Assembly: GCA_963738425.1 (NCBI GenBank) | Contig: CAVTWT010000032.1 | Coordinates: 1 to 64,000 of the forward strand | DNA from: CADEEN01 sp963738425 | GTDB lineage: Bacteria; Pseudomonadota; Gammaproteobacteria; Burkholderiales; Burkholderiaceae_C | DNA: 64,000 nucleotides | Reading direction: 5' to 3' | Shown: piece after piece, positions 47,788 through 56,780 of the stretch | Numbering within the stretch: position 1 is the stretch's first letter | Layout: every line of letters starts with the position of its first letter | Program-made: the position numbers and the translations under genes | The notes under the pieces: generated by a model | The model's input: only the letters and a program-made list of their open reading frames with translations | Told to the model about the DNA's origin: nothing | The model's database searches: none

Positions 47788-48351
47788 TCAGTGACCTTCG
47801 AAGTTGACCAGGGTGAAGATCGGCAGCCCGGCCGCTCGCAGTTTCTGTGAACCGCCCAGCTCGGGCAAGTCGACGATCGCTGCACCTTCGATGACGGTCG
47901 CGCCGAGGCGTTCGAGCAGGCGGTGGCCGGCCATCATCGTGCCGCCGGTGGCGATCAGGTCATCGAGCAGCAGCACACGCTCGCCGGGGCGCACCGCGTC
48001 GGCATGGATCTCCACCGTGGCGCTGCCGTACTCGAGTTCGTAGCTTTCTTCGACCGTCTTGAACGGCAGCTTGCCCTTCTTGCGGATCGGGATGAAGCCG
48101 ACATTGAGCTCATGCGCCAGCACCGCGCCGATGATGAAGCCGCGTGCATCCAGGCCGGCCACGGCGTCCGGGTGCGTGTCGAAGTAGCGGTGCACGAACT
48201 GGTCGATCAGCACGCGGAAGACCTTGGGGTCGGCCAGCAGCGGCGTGATGTCGCGGAACAGCACGCCGGGCTCGGGCCAGTCGGGCACGCTGCGAATGTG
48301 CTCGCGGATGTAGGCCGACGGGTCGGTGATGGCGCTGGGCTTGGCGTACAT
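47788..48351 (-). CDS. apt: Adenine phosphoribosyltransferase
   Basis: A 187-residue purine-salvage enzyme converting adenine and PRPP to AMP. Start MYAKPSAITDPSAYIREHIR. Conserved stretches are PDWPEPGVLFRDITPLLADP, GLDARGFIIGAVLAHELNVG, FIPIRKKGKLPF and the PRPP-binding loop VLLLDDLIATGGTMMAG. Length and motif order are standard for bacterial Apt. It is followed on the same strand (upstream) by the histidine phosphatase and KefB-like genes with short gaps, so the three may be one leftward transcript. Confidence 0.95.
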   Translation of the reverse strand: MYAKPSAITDPSAYIREHIRSVPDWPEPGVLFRDITPLLADPKVFRVLIDQFVHRYFDTHPDAVAGLDARGFIIGAVLAHELNVGFIPIRKKGKLPFKTVEESYELEYGSATVEIHADAVRPGERVLLLDDLIATGGTMMAGHRLLERLGATVIEGAAIVDLPELGGSQKLRAAGLPIFTLVNFEGH

Positions 48352-48362
48352 CGTGCGGCTCC

Positions 48363-48917
48363 TCACGCCTCGAACGGCGAGGCCGCGATGCTGCCATCGG
48401 TGCGCGCTTTGATCCACACCGCCTGGCCCATCTGTGTTGCGGCGCCGACGAACGCGATGATGTTGACTTGGTGCGATACCCAGAGTTCGAATGCGGGGCC
48501 GCGCAAAGCTTTCACGCGCTGGCGCAACATCGCGCTCTGCTTCGGCTCGCGCTCGCGTGCATCGAAGAACGAGTCGAGCGCCGGCCACGGCTCGACGGCC
48601 GCGCCAGCAATCCCCAGGCCGCTCTGGATCTCGTCGGCCGTGTGCAGGCAGCGGCACCAGCGGCTCGATCGGATCGCTGTCGGCCTCAGGCCGAGTGCAG
48701 ACAGGCGCGCGCCGAACGATCGCGCCTGCGCGCGGCCTTCAGCTGAGAGGTTGCGCTGCGTCGCGCAGCGCTCCAGCACGAAGCCCGGCGGATCGCCGAT
48801 GCCCGCGTCCGTCTGCGCGTGGCGCATCAGCAGCACCGGCCCGCCGACGTCGCCGCCGCGTGCATGGGCGGACAGCGCGGCCGCAGCGACGAGGACATGG
48901 CGGCGCGGCAGCTTCAT
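48363..48917 (-). CDS. Exported histidine phosphatase family protein
   Basis: A 184-residue protein of the phosphoglycerate mutase-like superfamily. It begins MKLPRRHVLVAAAALSAHAR, a signal peptide with a twin-arginine, so it is probably periplasmic. The catalytic histidine motif is LLMRHAQTDAGIGDPPGF, with the second histidine region ELWVSHQVNIIAFVG; RNLSAEGRAQARSFGARLSA is also typical. The phosphorylated substrate is unknown. It lies 8 nt from the antiporter gene and 11 nt from apt. Confidence 0.82.
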   Translation of the reverse strand: MKLPRRHVLVAAAALSAHARGGDVGGPVLLMRHAQTDAGIGDPPGFVLERCATQRNLSAEGRAQARSFGARLSALGLRPTAIRSSRWCRCLHTADEIQSGLGIAGAAVEPWPALDSFFDAREREPKQSAMLRQRVKALRGPAFELWVSHQVNIIAFVGAATQMGQAVWIKARTDGSIAASPFEA

Positions 48918-48925
48918 CGTCGGCT

Positions 48926-50923
48926 CTAGGCGTGCAACAGCTTCTGCTCGGCCAGGGCCAAAGCCTCCGGCAGCCCCGACAGTACCAAAGTGTCACCGGC
49001 TTCGAGCAACAAGGCGTCGTTGGCCTCTTGTACCGGCCCGCTGGCGCGTCGCACCGAAACCACCTGCACGCCGACCGCGTGCAGTGCCTGATCGGCCAGT
49101 GGCCGGCCGAGGCAAGGCGCGGCGGTGGGCAGCGTGACGCTGGTCAGGCGCGCCTGCTGCAACTCTTCGACCGTGTCGTCGTCGGCGCCATGGAAATAGC
49201 CGCGCAGCAGGCTGTAGCGCGCATCACGCGCATCGCGTGCGATGCGGATGACGCGCCGCATCGGCACGCCGACCAGCGCCAGCGTCTGGCTGGCCAGCAT
49301 CAGCGAGCCTTCGATCGCCTCGGGCACGACCTCGGTGGCCCCGGCGGCCTTGAGCTTGTCGAGGTCGCCGTCGTCGACCGTGCGCACCACCACCGGCACT
49401 TGCGGCGCGTGCGATCGCACTACTTGCAGGATCTTCAGCGCCGAGGCCGTGTCGGGGTAGGTCACCACCACCGCGCTGGCGCGGGCCAGGCCGGCCGCCA
49501 TCAGGCTGCGCAGCCGCGCGGCGTCGCCGAAGACGACGCTCTGGCCGGCGGCAGCGGCTTGGCGCACGCGATCGGGGTCGAGGTCGAGAGCCATGTAGGC
49601 GATGCGTTCGCCATCCAACAGACGCGCCAGGTTCTGGCCGCTGCGGCCGTAGCCGCAAATGATGACGTGGGCTTCGGTGGCGATCGACTTCTTGGCGATC
49701 GACGTCAGCGCCACCGACTGCATCAGCCAGTCCGATGAACTCAAGCGCCCGACGATGCGGTTGCTGTACATGACGATGAAGGGCGTGGCGATCATCGACA
49801 GCACCATGCTCGCCAGCACCGGGCTCATCCACTGCGGTGCGACGAGGCCGCCGTCGGCGCCGAGCGTCAGCAGCACGAAGCCGAACTCGCCGGCCTGCGC
49901 CAGATACAAACCGGTGCGCAAGGCGGTGCCCTCCGTCGCGCCGAAGCCGCGCGCCAGCAGCGCGACGAGCATGAACTTGGCGAACACCGGCGCCAGCGTC
50001 AGCAGAAACACCAGGAACCACTGGTCCGCCACCGGCCGCCAATCGAGCTTCATGCCGATGGTGATGAAGAACAGGCCAAGCAGCACGTCGTGAAACGGCC
50101 GGATGTCGGTCTCGACCTGGTGCTTGTATTCGGTTTCGGCGACCAGCATGCCGGCCACAAAAGCGCCGAGCGCCAATGACAGCCCGGCGTGTTCGGTCAG
50201 CCAGGCCAGGCCGAGTGTGACCAGCAAGAGGTTCAGCACGAACAGCTCTTCGCTCTTGCGCCGCGCCACCAGCGTCAGCCACCAGCGCATCGCCTGCTGG
50301 CCGCCGGTCAGCAGCAGCGCCAGCAGCGCGGTGGCCTTCACCACGGCCCAGCCGAGCGAGGCCGCCATCTCGCCGCCCGATTGGCCGAGCGCCGGAATCA
50401 ACACCAGCAGTGGCACGACGGCCAGGTCCTGGAACAGCAGCACGCCCATGACACGCTTGCCGTGGTCGGACTCGAGTTCGAGCCGCTCGGCCATCAGTTT
50501 GACGACGATCGCCGTCGACGACATGGCAAACGCACTGCCCAGCACCAGTGCGCCGGCATAGCCGAGCTCCCACGGCCGCGACGTGAAGGCGAACAGCCAG
50601 ATCAGCAGGCCGTTGCCGATGACGGCGCCGGCGATGGTCAGCGTGACTTGCGACAAGCCGAGACCAAAGACCAGCGAGCGCATCGCGCGCAGCTTCGGCA
50701 GGTTGAATTCGAGACCGATGACGAACATCAGGAAGACGACGCCGAACTCGGCCAGGTACTGCACCGCCGCCGAGTCCTTCGCCAACGCGAGCGCATTGGG
50801 GCCGATCAACACGCCGACGACGAGGTAGCCGAGCATCGGCGGCAGCTTCAGCGAGCGGCAGACGACCACGCCGAGCACAGCGGCCACCAGATAGAGCAGG
50901 ACGAGTTCGAGGGTGGAGGCCAT
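48926..50923 (-). CDS. KefB-like monovalent cation:proton antiporter (CPA2)
   Basis: A 665-residue inner-membrane protein. Residues ~1-390 hold about 12-13 membrane helices of the Na+/H+ exchanger fold (LELVLLYLVAAVLGVVVCRS, VVFLMFVIGLEFNLPKLR, LGAFVAGMLVAETEYKHQVE). A cytoplasmic TrkA-N/RCK domain follows (HVIICGYGRSGQNLARLLDG, ALDLDPDRVRQAAAAGQSVV), then a TrkA-C domain (RLTSVTLPTAAPCLGRPLAD). This is the layout of KefB/KefC-type glutathione-gated K+ efflux systems, although the glutathione site is not evident. It is divergent from kdsD. Confidence 0.88.
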   Translation of the reverse strand: MASTLELVLLYLVAAVLGVVVCRSLKLPPMLGYLVVGVLIGPNALALAKDSAAVQYLAEFGVVFLMFVIGLEFNLPKLRAMRSLVFGLGLSQVTLTIAGAVIGNGLLIWLFAFTSRPWELGYAGALVLGSAFAMSSTAIVVKLMAERLELESDHGKRVMGVLLFQDLAVVPLLVLIPALGQSGGEMAASLGWAVVKATALLALLLTGGQQAMRWWLTLVARRKSEELFVLNLLLVTLGLAWLTEHAGLSLALGAFVAGMLVAETEYKHQVETDIRPFHDVLLGLFFITIGMKLDWRPVADQWFLVFLLTLAPVFAKFMLVALLARGFGATEGTALRTGLYLAQAGEFGFVLLTLGADGGLVAPQWMSPVLASMVLSMIATPFIVMYSNRIVGRLSSSDWLMQSVALTSIAKKSIATEAHVIICGYGRSGQNLARLLDGERIAYMALDLDPDRVRQAAAAGQSVVFGDAARLRSLMAAGLARASAVVVTYPDTASALKILQVVRSHAPQVPVVVRTVDDGDLDKLKAAGATEVVPEAIEGSLMLASQTLALVGVPMRRVIRIARDARDARYSLLRGYFHGADDDTVEELQQARLTSVTLPTAAPCLGRPLADQALHAVGVQVVSVRRASGPVQEANDALLLEAGDTLVLSGLPEALALAEQKLLHA

Positions 50924-50988
50924 CAGCGTCGATCGAAAGGGCGCATGCCTGAAGCCTAGAATCGCTCGTCAGTAGAACACGAGATTTC

Positions 50989-51978
50989 ATGCCGGAAGCC
51001 GCTCCATTCGACGCCGACCGCGCGCTTGCGCTGGCGGCGCGCACGCTCGACATCGAAGCACAGGCGCTGATCGGCGCGAAGGCGCGGCTGTCGCCCTCCT
51101 TCACGCAGGCGGTGCGGATCATCCTGGCCAGCCGCGGCCGCGTCGTCGTGATGGGCATGGGCAAGAGTGGCCATGTCGGCCGCAAGATCGCTGCCACGCT
51201 GGCCTCGACCGGCACGCCAGCGATGTTCGTGCACCCGGCCGAAGCCAGCCATGGCGACCTTGGCATGGTCACCGCGGCCGACGTCGTCATCGCGATTTCC
51301 AACTCGGGTGAGAGCGACGAGTTGAACGTGCTGCTGCCGGTGTTCAAGCGCGCGCACGTGCCGCTGATCGCGATCACCGGCAAGCTGCAATCGACACTCG
51401 GCGAGCATGCCGACGCCGTGCTGCTGTCCACCGTCGAACAGGAAGCCTGCCCGCTCAACCTCGCGCCGACGGCAAGCACGACGGCGCAGATGGCGCTCGG
51501 CGACGCGCTTGCCGTGGCCTTGCTCGACGCCCGCGGTTTCGAAGAGGGCGACTTCGCGCGCTCGCACCCCGGCGGCGCGCTCGGCCGCAAGCTGCTGGTC
51601 CATGTGCGCGACCTGATGCGCAAGGACGACAAGGTGCCGCGTGTCACGCCCGACACCGCCTTCACCGAGATGCTGCGCGAGATGGGCGGCAAGGGCATGG
51701 GCGCAACGGCGGTCATCGATGCGGCGGGACGGCCGATCGGCGTCTTCACCGATGGCGACTTGCGCCGCCTGATCGAAAAAGGCATCGACCTGCGCACCAT
51801 CCAGGCCAGCGAAGTGATGCACGCCAACCCGCGTGCAATCCGCGCCGACCGCCTGGCCGCCGAAGCCGCGGACTTGATGGAGCAGTTCAAGATCAACTGC
51901 ATGCTCGTCGTCGACGAGACCGGTGTGCTCGTCGGCGCGTTCAACTCGAACGACTTGATGCGCGCGAAGGTGATCTGA
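50989..51978 (+). CDS. kdsD: Arabinose-5-phosphate isomerase
   Basis: A 329-residue enzyme converting ribulose-5-phosphate to arabinose-5-phosphate, the first step of Kdo synthesis for LPS. The SIS domain has RVVVMGMGKSGHVGRKIAAT, FVHPAEASHGDLGMVTAADV, VIAISNSGESDELNVLLPVF and FARSHPGGALGRKLLVHVRD. The C-terminal CBS pair includes GVFTDGDLRRLIEKGIDL and MLVVDETGVLVGAFNSNDLM. The stop overlaps kdsC by one base (TGATG), so the two are coupled. Confidence 0.95.
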   Translation: MPEAAPFDADRALALAARTLDIEAQALIGAKARLSPSFTQAVRIILASRGRVVVMGMGKSGHVGRKIAATLASTGTPAMFVHPAEASHGDLGMVTAADVVIAISNSGESDELNVLLPVFKRAHVPLIAITGKLQSTLGEHADAVLLSTVEQEACPLNLAPTASTTAQMALGDALAVALLDARGFEEGDFARSHPGGALGRKLLVHVRDLMRKDDKVPRVTPDTAFTEMLREMGGKGMGATAVIDAAGRPIGVFTDGDLRRLIEKGIDLRTIQASEVMHANPRAIRADRLAAEAADLMEQFKINCMLVVDETGVLVGAFNSNDLMRAKVI

Positions 51979-52547
51979 TGCCGGCGCTGTCGTTTGCGCC
52001 CGAGTTGCTGCTCAGAGCCCAGGGCCGTGGCCTCGGCATCAAGGCCGCGATCTTCGACGTCGATGGCGTGCTCACCGACGGCAGCCTCTACATCGGCGAG
52101 CATGGCGAGGGTTTCAAAGCCTTTCATGCGCTCGACGGCCAGGGCCTGAAGCTGCTCACGCAAGGCGGCATCGCGCCGATCATCATCACCGGGCGCGATT
52201 CGCTGGCGGTGCGTCGCCGGGTCGCCGATCTTGGTCTGCAGCACATGCGCTTCGGTGTCGCCGACAAACTCGCGGCGGCCAACGAGCTGCTGCAGACGCT
52301 GGCGGTCGATTGGGCCGACGTCGCCGTGATGGGCGACGACTGGCCTGACCTGCCGCTGTTCGCTCAGGCCGGGTTCGCATGCGCGCCGCCGAATGCCCAT
52401 GCCGAGGTGCGCGCCGTGGCGCATCACATCACCAGCGCACGCGGTGGCCAAGGGGCCGCGCGCGAGTGCTGCGACCTGCTGCTGATGGCCAGCGGGCGCT
52501 ACGCCTCTTTGCTGCAAGGTCACTTGACGACCCTGGACTCACGCTGA
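51978..52547 (+). CDS. kdsC: Kdo-8-phosphate phosphatase
   Basis: A 189-residue HAD phosphatase producing Kdo from Kdo-8-phosphate. Motif I AAIFDVDGVLTDGSLYIG holds both catalytic aspartates. It is followed by the dimer-hairpin region KAFHALDGQGLKLLTQGGIA, motif II ITGRDSLAVRRRV and motif IV VAVMGDDWPDLPLFAQAG. It is capless and the expected size. It forms an operon with kdsD upstream and, across an 86-bp tandem duplication, lptC downstream. Confidence 0.94.
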   Translation: MPALSFAPELLLRAQGRGLGIKAAIFDVDGVLTDGSLYIGEHGEGFKAFHALDGQGLKLLTQGGIAPIIITGRDSLAVRRRVADLGLQHMRFGVADKLAAANELLQTLAVDWADVAVMGDDWPDLPLFAQAGFACAPPNAHAEVRAVAHHITSARGGQGAARECCDLLLMASGRYASLLQGHLTTLDSR

Positions 52548-52718
52548 CATGACAGCCCCTCGCTCGCTGCGCTCGCACTCCCCCGAGGGAAGGCTCAGGC
52601 CGACGCTTGAGAGCGGCCCGGCGCCGGCCTGAACATGACGACCCCTCACTCGCTGCGCTCGCACTCCCCCGAGGGGAGGCTCAGGCCGACGCTTGGGAAC
52701 GGCCCGGCGCCGGCCTGA
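52547..52718. repeat. 86-bp tandem direct repeat, two copies
   Basis: Units at 52547-52632 and 52633-52718 are head to tail, equal in length and nearly identical (about six differences). Each opens with ACATGAC, contains CTCGCTGCGCTCGCACTCCC and ends GGCGCCGGCCTGA. The first unit begins on the kdsC stop codon; the second ends 5 nt before the lptC start. GC-rich internal dyads suggest an intergenic mosaic repeat. Confidence 0.85.
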
Positions 52719-52723
52719 GCGCG

Positions 52724-53407
52724 ATGGCCCTCGACCTCGAAAGCCTGCTGCAACCGCTCGACCCGCTGCCGGCGTCGGGCCCGCAGAACCCGCCGCCGCG
52801 ACCGTCCCAGCCGTTCTGGTGGCGTGTCGGGCAGTTCGTCTCGGCCTACCTGCCGCTGATCCTGATGGGGCTGCTGGCGCTGGCCACCTGGTGGCTGGTC
52901 AGCAACACGCCGCGGCCTGATGCGCCGCGCGAGGCCGCGCCGCTGCGCCACGAGCCGGACTACACGATGCAAGGCTTCACGCTGCAGCGCTTTGCCGCCA
53001 ACGGCGCGCTGCGCGTGCAGGTGCAGGGCGTGCGGATGCGCCACTACCCCGACACCGACACGATGGAAATCGACCAGCCGACGATCCGCGCCACGGCTTC
53101 GGACGGCAGCGTCACCATCGCCAGTGCACGCTTGGCGGTCAGCAACGGCGACGCCACGCAGGTCCAGTTGCAGGGCGGTGCGCGTGTTCGGCGTGAAGCC
53201 ACCGCAGCGGACGCCGCGATCGAATTCGAGAGCGAGTTCCTCCACGCCTTCCTCGACACCGAGCGCGTGCAGTCGCACCTGCCGGTGCTGTTGCGCCAGG
53301 GCACGAGCGAGCTGCGCGTGGCCTCGCTCGAGTACGACAACCTCTCGCGGACGGCGAAGCTCGGCGGACCGTTGCGCGCGAAGTTCGAAAATCCAGCGCG
53401 GCGATGA
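52724..53407 (+). CDS. lptC: LPS export protein LptC
   Basis: A 227-residue bitopic inner-membrane protein bridging LptBFG and LptA in LPS transport. Start at ATG 52724 (MALDLESLLQPLDPLPASGP). One membrane helix at residues ~38-58 (YLPLILMGLLALATWWLVSN) is followed by the periplasmic beta-jellyroll with EPDYTMQGFTLQRFAANGAL, MRHYPDTDTMEIDQPTIRA and VQSHLPVLLRQGTSELRVAS. A longer frame through the tandem repeat is not conserved. The stop overlaps the SDR gene by ATGA. lptA and lptB do not follow. Confidence 0.9.
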   Translation: MALDLESLLQPLDPLPASGPQNPPPRPSQPFWWRVGQFVSAYLPLILMGLLALATWWLVSNTPRPDAPREAAPLRHEPDYTMQGFTLQRFAANGALRVQVQGVRMRHYPDTDTMEIDQPTIRATASDGSVTIASARLAVSNGDATQVQLQGGARVRREATAADAAIEFESEFLHAFLDTERVQSHLPVLLRQGTSELRVASLEYDNLSRTAKLGGPLRAKFENPARR

Positions 53408-54180
53408 GCGCGCCGTTGGCCTTCATCACCGGCGCATCGAGCGGCATCGGCCAGGCATTGGCCGCGCGCTATGCCAAAGCCGGTTGGCGCCTGGCGCTGG
53501 CCGCACGCCGCGTCGGTGAGATCGAGGGCTGGGCACGTTCGCAAGGCCTCGGCCCCGAACGCTGCATCGCCTACGCGGCCGACGTGCAGCAGATCGACAG
53601 CATCGTCGGCGTGGGGCAACGCTGCATCGCTGAGCTGGGCGTGCCCGACGTGGTCATCGCCAACGCCGGCATCAGCGTCGGCATCGATACCGAGATCCGC
53701 GACGACCTGGACGTGCTCGCCGACACGCTGGCCATCAACAACGTCGGCCTCGCGGCCACCTTCCATCCGTTCCTTGCGGCGATGCGGCAGCGCGGGTCGG
53801 GCACGCTGGTCGGTGTGGCCAGCGTGGCCGCGATCCGCGGCCTGCCCGGCCACGGCGCCTACTGCGCCAGCAAAGCCGCAGTCGTCGCCTACTGCGAAAG
53901 CCTGCGCGGCGAATGCCGTGGCTCGGGTGTGCGCGTGGTCACGATCGTGCCCGGCTACGTGGCCACACCGTTGACTGCCGGCAACCGCTACGGCATGCCC
54001 TTCATGCTGCAGGCCGACGACTTCGCCGAGCGCGCGTTTCGCGCCATCGCCGCCGGCACCAGCTACCGCGTCATCCCGTGGCAGATGGGCGTCGTCGCCA
54101 AGCTGATGCGACTGCTGCCCAACCCGCTGTTCGACAAGCTGCTCGCCGGGCGCGGGCGCAAGAAGCGGCGCGGCGAATAG
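53404..54180 (+). CDS. Short-chain dehydrogenase/reductase
   Basis: A 258-residue classical SDR. The NAD(P)-binding motif is FITGASSGIGQALAARYAKA; NAG appears in VVIANAGISVGI; the catalytic set is serine in GVASVAAIRGLPGHGAYCAS with Tyr and Lys in YCASKAAV; PGYVATPLT follows. The basic C-terminal tail (RGRKKRRGE) is unusual. The substrate is unknown. Its 4-nt overlap with lptC places it in the kds/lpt operon, which suggests an envelope-related function or simply shared expression. Confidence 0.88.
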   Translation: MSAPLAFITGASSGIGQALAARYAKAGWRLALAARRVGEIEGWARSQGLGPERCIAYAADVQQIDSIVGVGQRCIAELGVPDVVIANAGISVGIDTEIRDDLDVLADTLAINNVGLAATFHPFLAAMRQRGSGTLVGVASVAAIRGLPGHGAYCASKAAVVAYCESLRGECRGSGVRVVTIVPGYVATPLTAGNRYGMPFMLQADDFAERAFRAIAAGTSYRVIPWQMGVVAKLMRLLPNPLFDKLLAGRGRKKRRGE

Positions 54181-54294
54181 GCGCGACGCGAGGCTGTGCT
54201 CGATAGGCGACACCCCGCTTGCGGCGATCAAGAACGGCCGCTACATTGCGCAGCTTCCCAACGCCAGCGCGTGGCGCTGCAAGGAGACGTTCCC

Positions 54295-54321
54295 ATGACA
54301 ACGAAGGACATCCTCGGCTAG
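54295..54321 (+). other. 8-codon open frame with strong ribosome-binding site
   Basis: MTTKDILG-stop begins 8 nt after AAGGAG (54281-54286). A hairpin CAGCGC-GTG-GCGCTG (54265-54279) stands just before the ribosome-binding site and another, GCGGC-TTCTT-GCCGC (54321-54335), starts on the stop codon. It could be a leader peptide for the gene at 54431 or the remnant of a lost gene. Confidence 0.35.
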
Positions 54322-54430
54322 CGGCTTCTTGCCGCCCCCGATGCGGCCCGCGCCAAGGCGTGTGAGGCCGCCCCCTTGAGTCAACGCGCCGGCTGCGTCG
54401 CAAACGCAGGCCGCGCATGGGAATCTTCGA

Positions 54431-56705
54431 ATGCATCCGATCTGGACGCTGTTGCGATGCGTTGTTGCTGCATCGCTGGTCTTCTTTCTCGCTGCCTGGG
54501 CTACGTCGTCGTTGGCGCAGCCCAGAGCGCTCGCGCTCGACGCCGGCGAGAAGCTCGCGCTCGATGGCCGGCTCGACGAGCCGGTGTGGCAGCGTGCGCC
54601 GCTGCACGAGCGCTTCGTGCAATTCCTGCCGACCGACAGGCAACCGCCGCCCACCGGCTACCGGACCACGGTGCAGGTGGTGGCGCAGGCCGACGCGCTG
54701 GTCATCGGTGTGCGTGCCTACGACCCGTCGCCGCAGGACATCCGCGCGCCGCTGACGCGCCGCGACCAAGTCAAGCGCGATCAGGACTTCATCGCTGTGA
54801 TCGTCGATGCGGTCGGCGATCGGCGCGCAGCACAATTCGTGCGCGTCAACGCGGCGGGTGTGATTGCCGACGGCATGTACATCGCCGCCGGCGACAGCGA
54901 AGATTTCGCGCCCGACTTCGATGTCGACGCAGCCGCGGCGCGACTGACCGATGGCTACAGCGTCGAAGTTCGCCTGCCCTTCATTGCGCTGCGCTACCCG
55001 CACGACGGCGGCGCGCCATGGCGTTTGATGGTCGCGCGCAGCGTGCCGCGCGCTTCGAGCACGCTGCTGCTGTCGGCGCCGCTGACCAAGGACGGCATGT
55101 CGTTCATCGCCGAGATGCAAGTCATCGAAGGCCTCGAAGCGGCAGCCGAACGCGCGCGCCAGCACAGCCTGCTGATGCTGCGCCCCGAGCTGACGCTGCG
55201 CGGCACGCGCGACCGCAGCGCTGCGGTCCTGGTGAATGAAGAAAACAAGGCCTCGCTCGGCGCCGACATCAAATGGCGGCCGCGCGCCGACTGGGTGCTC
55301 GACGCGACGCTGAACCCCGACTTTCTCGCAGGTCGAACTCGATGCGCCGCAGCTCGCCGGCAATACGCGCTTCGCGCTGTCGGTGCCGGAGAAGCGGCCG
55401 TTCTTCCTGGAGAGCACCGACATCATCGACCAGCCGATCGCCGGCTTCTACTCGCGCTCGGTCACCGACCCGCGCTACGGCCTGCGCGCCACGTGGCGAG
55501 CGCCCAAGGCCGATGCCACGGCGTTGACGCTGCGCGACGAAGGCGGCGGCCTGGTGCTGCGGCCGGGCGCCTTCGGCACCGGCGTGTTTGCGCAGGACGG
55601 GGCCTCGCAGGCCACGCTGTTGCGCGCACGCCGCCACGTCGGCGATGTCACCGGCGGCGCCCTGTTGAGCGATCGCGACTATGGCGCGCGCGGCCGCAAC
55701 ACCATGGCCGGCGCCGACCTGTACTGGTCGCCGAGCGCGCAAGACCAGCTGCGCGCTCGGCTCGTCGGCTCGCGCACGACCGCCGGCTTCGATGCTCAAG
55801 GCCAGGCCACGCGCACTGCCGCGGAGAACGGCCACTGGCTCGAGTTGCGCTGGAACCGCCGCACCGACCACTGGATCGTCAATGCCGACTTCGACGATAT
55901 CGCGCCGCGCTTTCGCAACGACAACGGCTTCGTCGATCAAGCCGGCGTGCGCCGCTTCGAAGGGGAGGTGATCCGGCGCTGGGGCGAGGTCAGTGCGCTC
56001 GGCTTCGATGCCCACGAGTTCGAGACCTATCTGTGGACCGAACAGGTCATGACGCGCGGCGACGCGGCAGCCGGGATCGCGGGTGGCCAATACGTCGAGC
56101 GGCGCTGGCACCCGGGCATCTGGTTTGCGGGGCCGCGCAACAGTGAAGGCTGGGCGCAGTTGCGCGTCGACGCCGAGCGGGTGCGACCCGGCGGGCGCCT
56201 TCACCCGACACGCGGCGTTGGCGCGCAGTTCGGCTGGAACCCGGCGCCCTGGTTCACGCGGCTGACGATCGAGATCAATGCCGGCGACCGAGTCGACGTC
56301 GAGGCCGATCGGCTCGGCCGCGGCGCCGACGGTTTCATCGAAGCCACCGTGCGCGGCCAGATCGGCGGCTTTGGCGTCGAGTCGGAGCAAAAACTGCAAG
56401 CCGGCTTCATCGACCGCGGCGGCCAGCGCGTGCTGACCGACAGCGCGGCGCGCTGGCTCGGCGTGCTGCACCTGACGGCGCGCGACTCGGTGCGCGCTGT
56501 CTGGCAGGCCGGGCGCTATCGCCGGGCTGCCGACGCAGCGCTCGGCATTGCCGCGGCCCGCGACGACACGCGCACCCTGTCGCTGGTGTTCCAGCACCGC
56601 GTCGGCCTCGGCCGCAATGTCAGCGTCGGCGCGACGCGGGCCACCATCGAACCCGGCAAGCTGCGCAAAGACGAAGTCTTCGTCAAGGCGGCCTTGGTGC
56701 TTTGA
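54431..56705 (+). CDS. DUF5916/CBM9-like outer-membrane-type protein, one frameshift
   Basis: About 757 residues. A signal peptide (MHPIWTLLRCVVAASLVFFL) is followed by a CBM9-like domain (KLALDGRLDEPVWQRAPLHE, QDFIAVIVDAVGDRRAAQFV, GYSVEVRLPFIALRYP) and the DUF5916 region (DWVLDATLNPDF, then RFALSVPEKRPFFLESTDII), with a beta-rich barrel-like C-terminus. One extra T at 55328-55330 shifts the frame; removing it gives LNPDFSQVELDAPQL. Relatives are thought to be outer-membrane-associated carbohydrate-binding proteins; substrate unknown. Confidence 0.78.
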
Positions 56706-56734
56706 CCGTGCACTGACAACGGCGGCAGCAAAAC

Positions 56735-56760
56735 AAAAGGCGCCCGCGGGCGCCTTTTTT
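56735..56760. terminator. Bidirectional Rho-independent terminator
   Basis: AAAAGGCGCCCGCGGGCGCC and a following T run form a perfect palindrome with A-tract and T-tract on the two sides. It lies between the convergent DUF5916 and RRM genes and should end both transcripts. Confidence 0.9.
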
Positions 56761-56780
56761 CTGAGCAGGAGCGAAAGGGC

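Noticed and set aside
49224..52523. Open frame of 1099 codons on the minus strand
   Set aside because: It overlaps the KefB-like gene in another frame and kdsD/kdsC in antisense, with low-complexity content; gyrase-like or other domains are absent.
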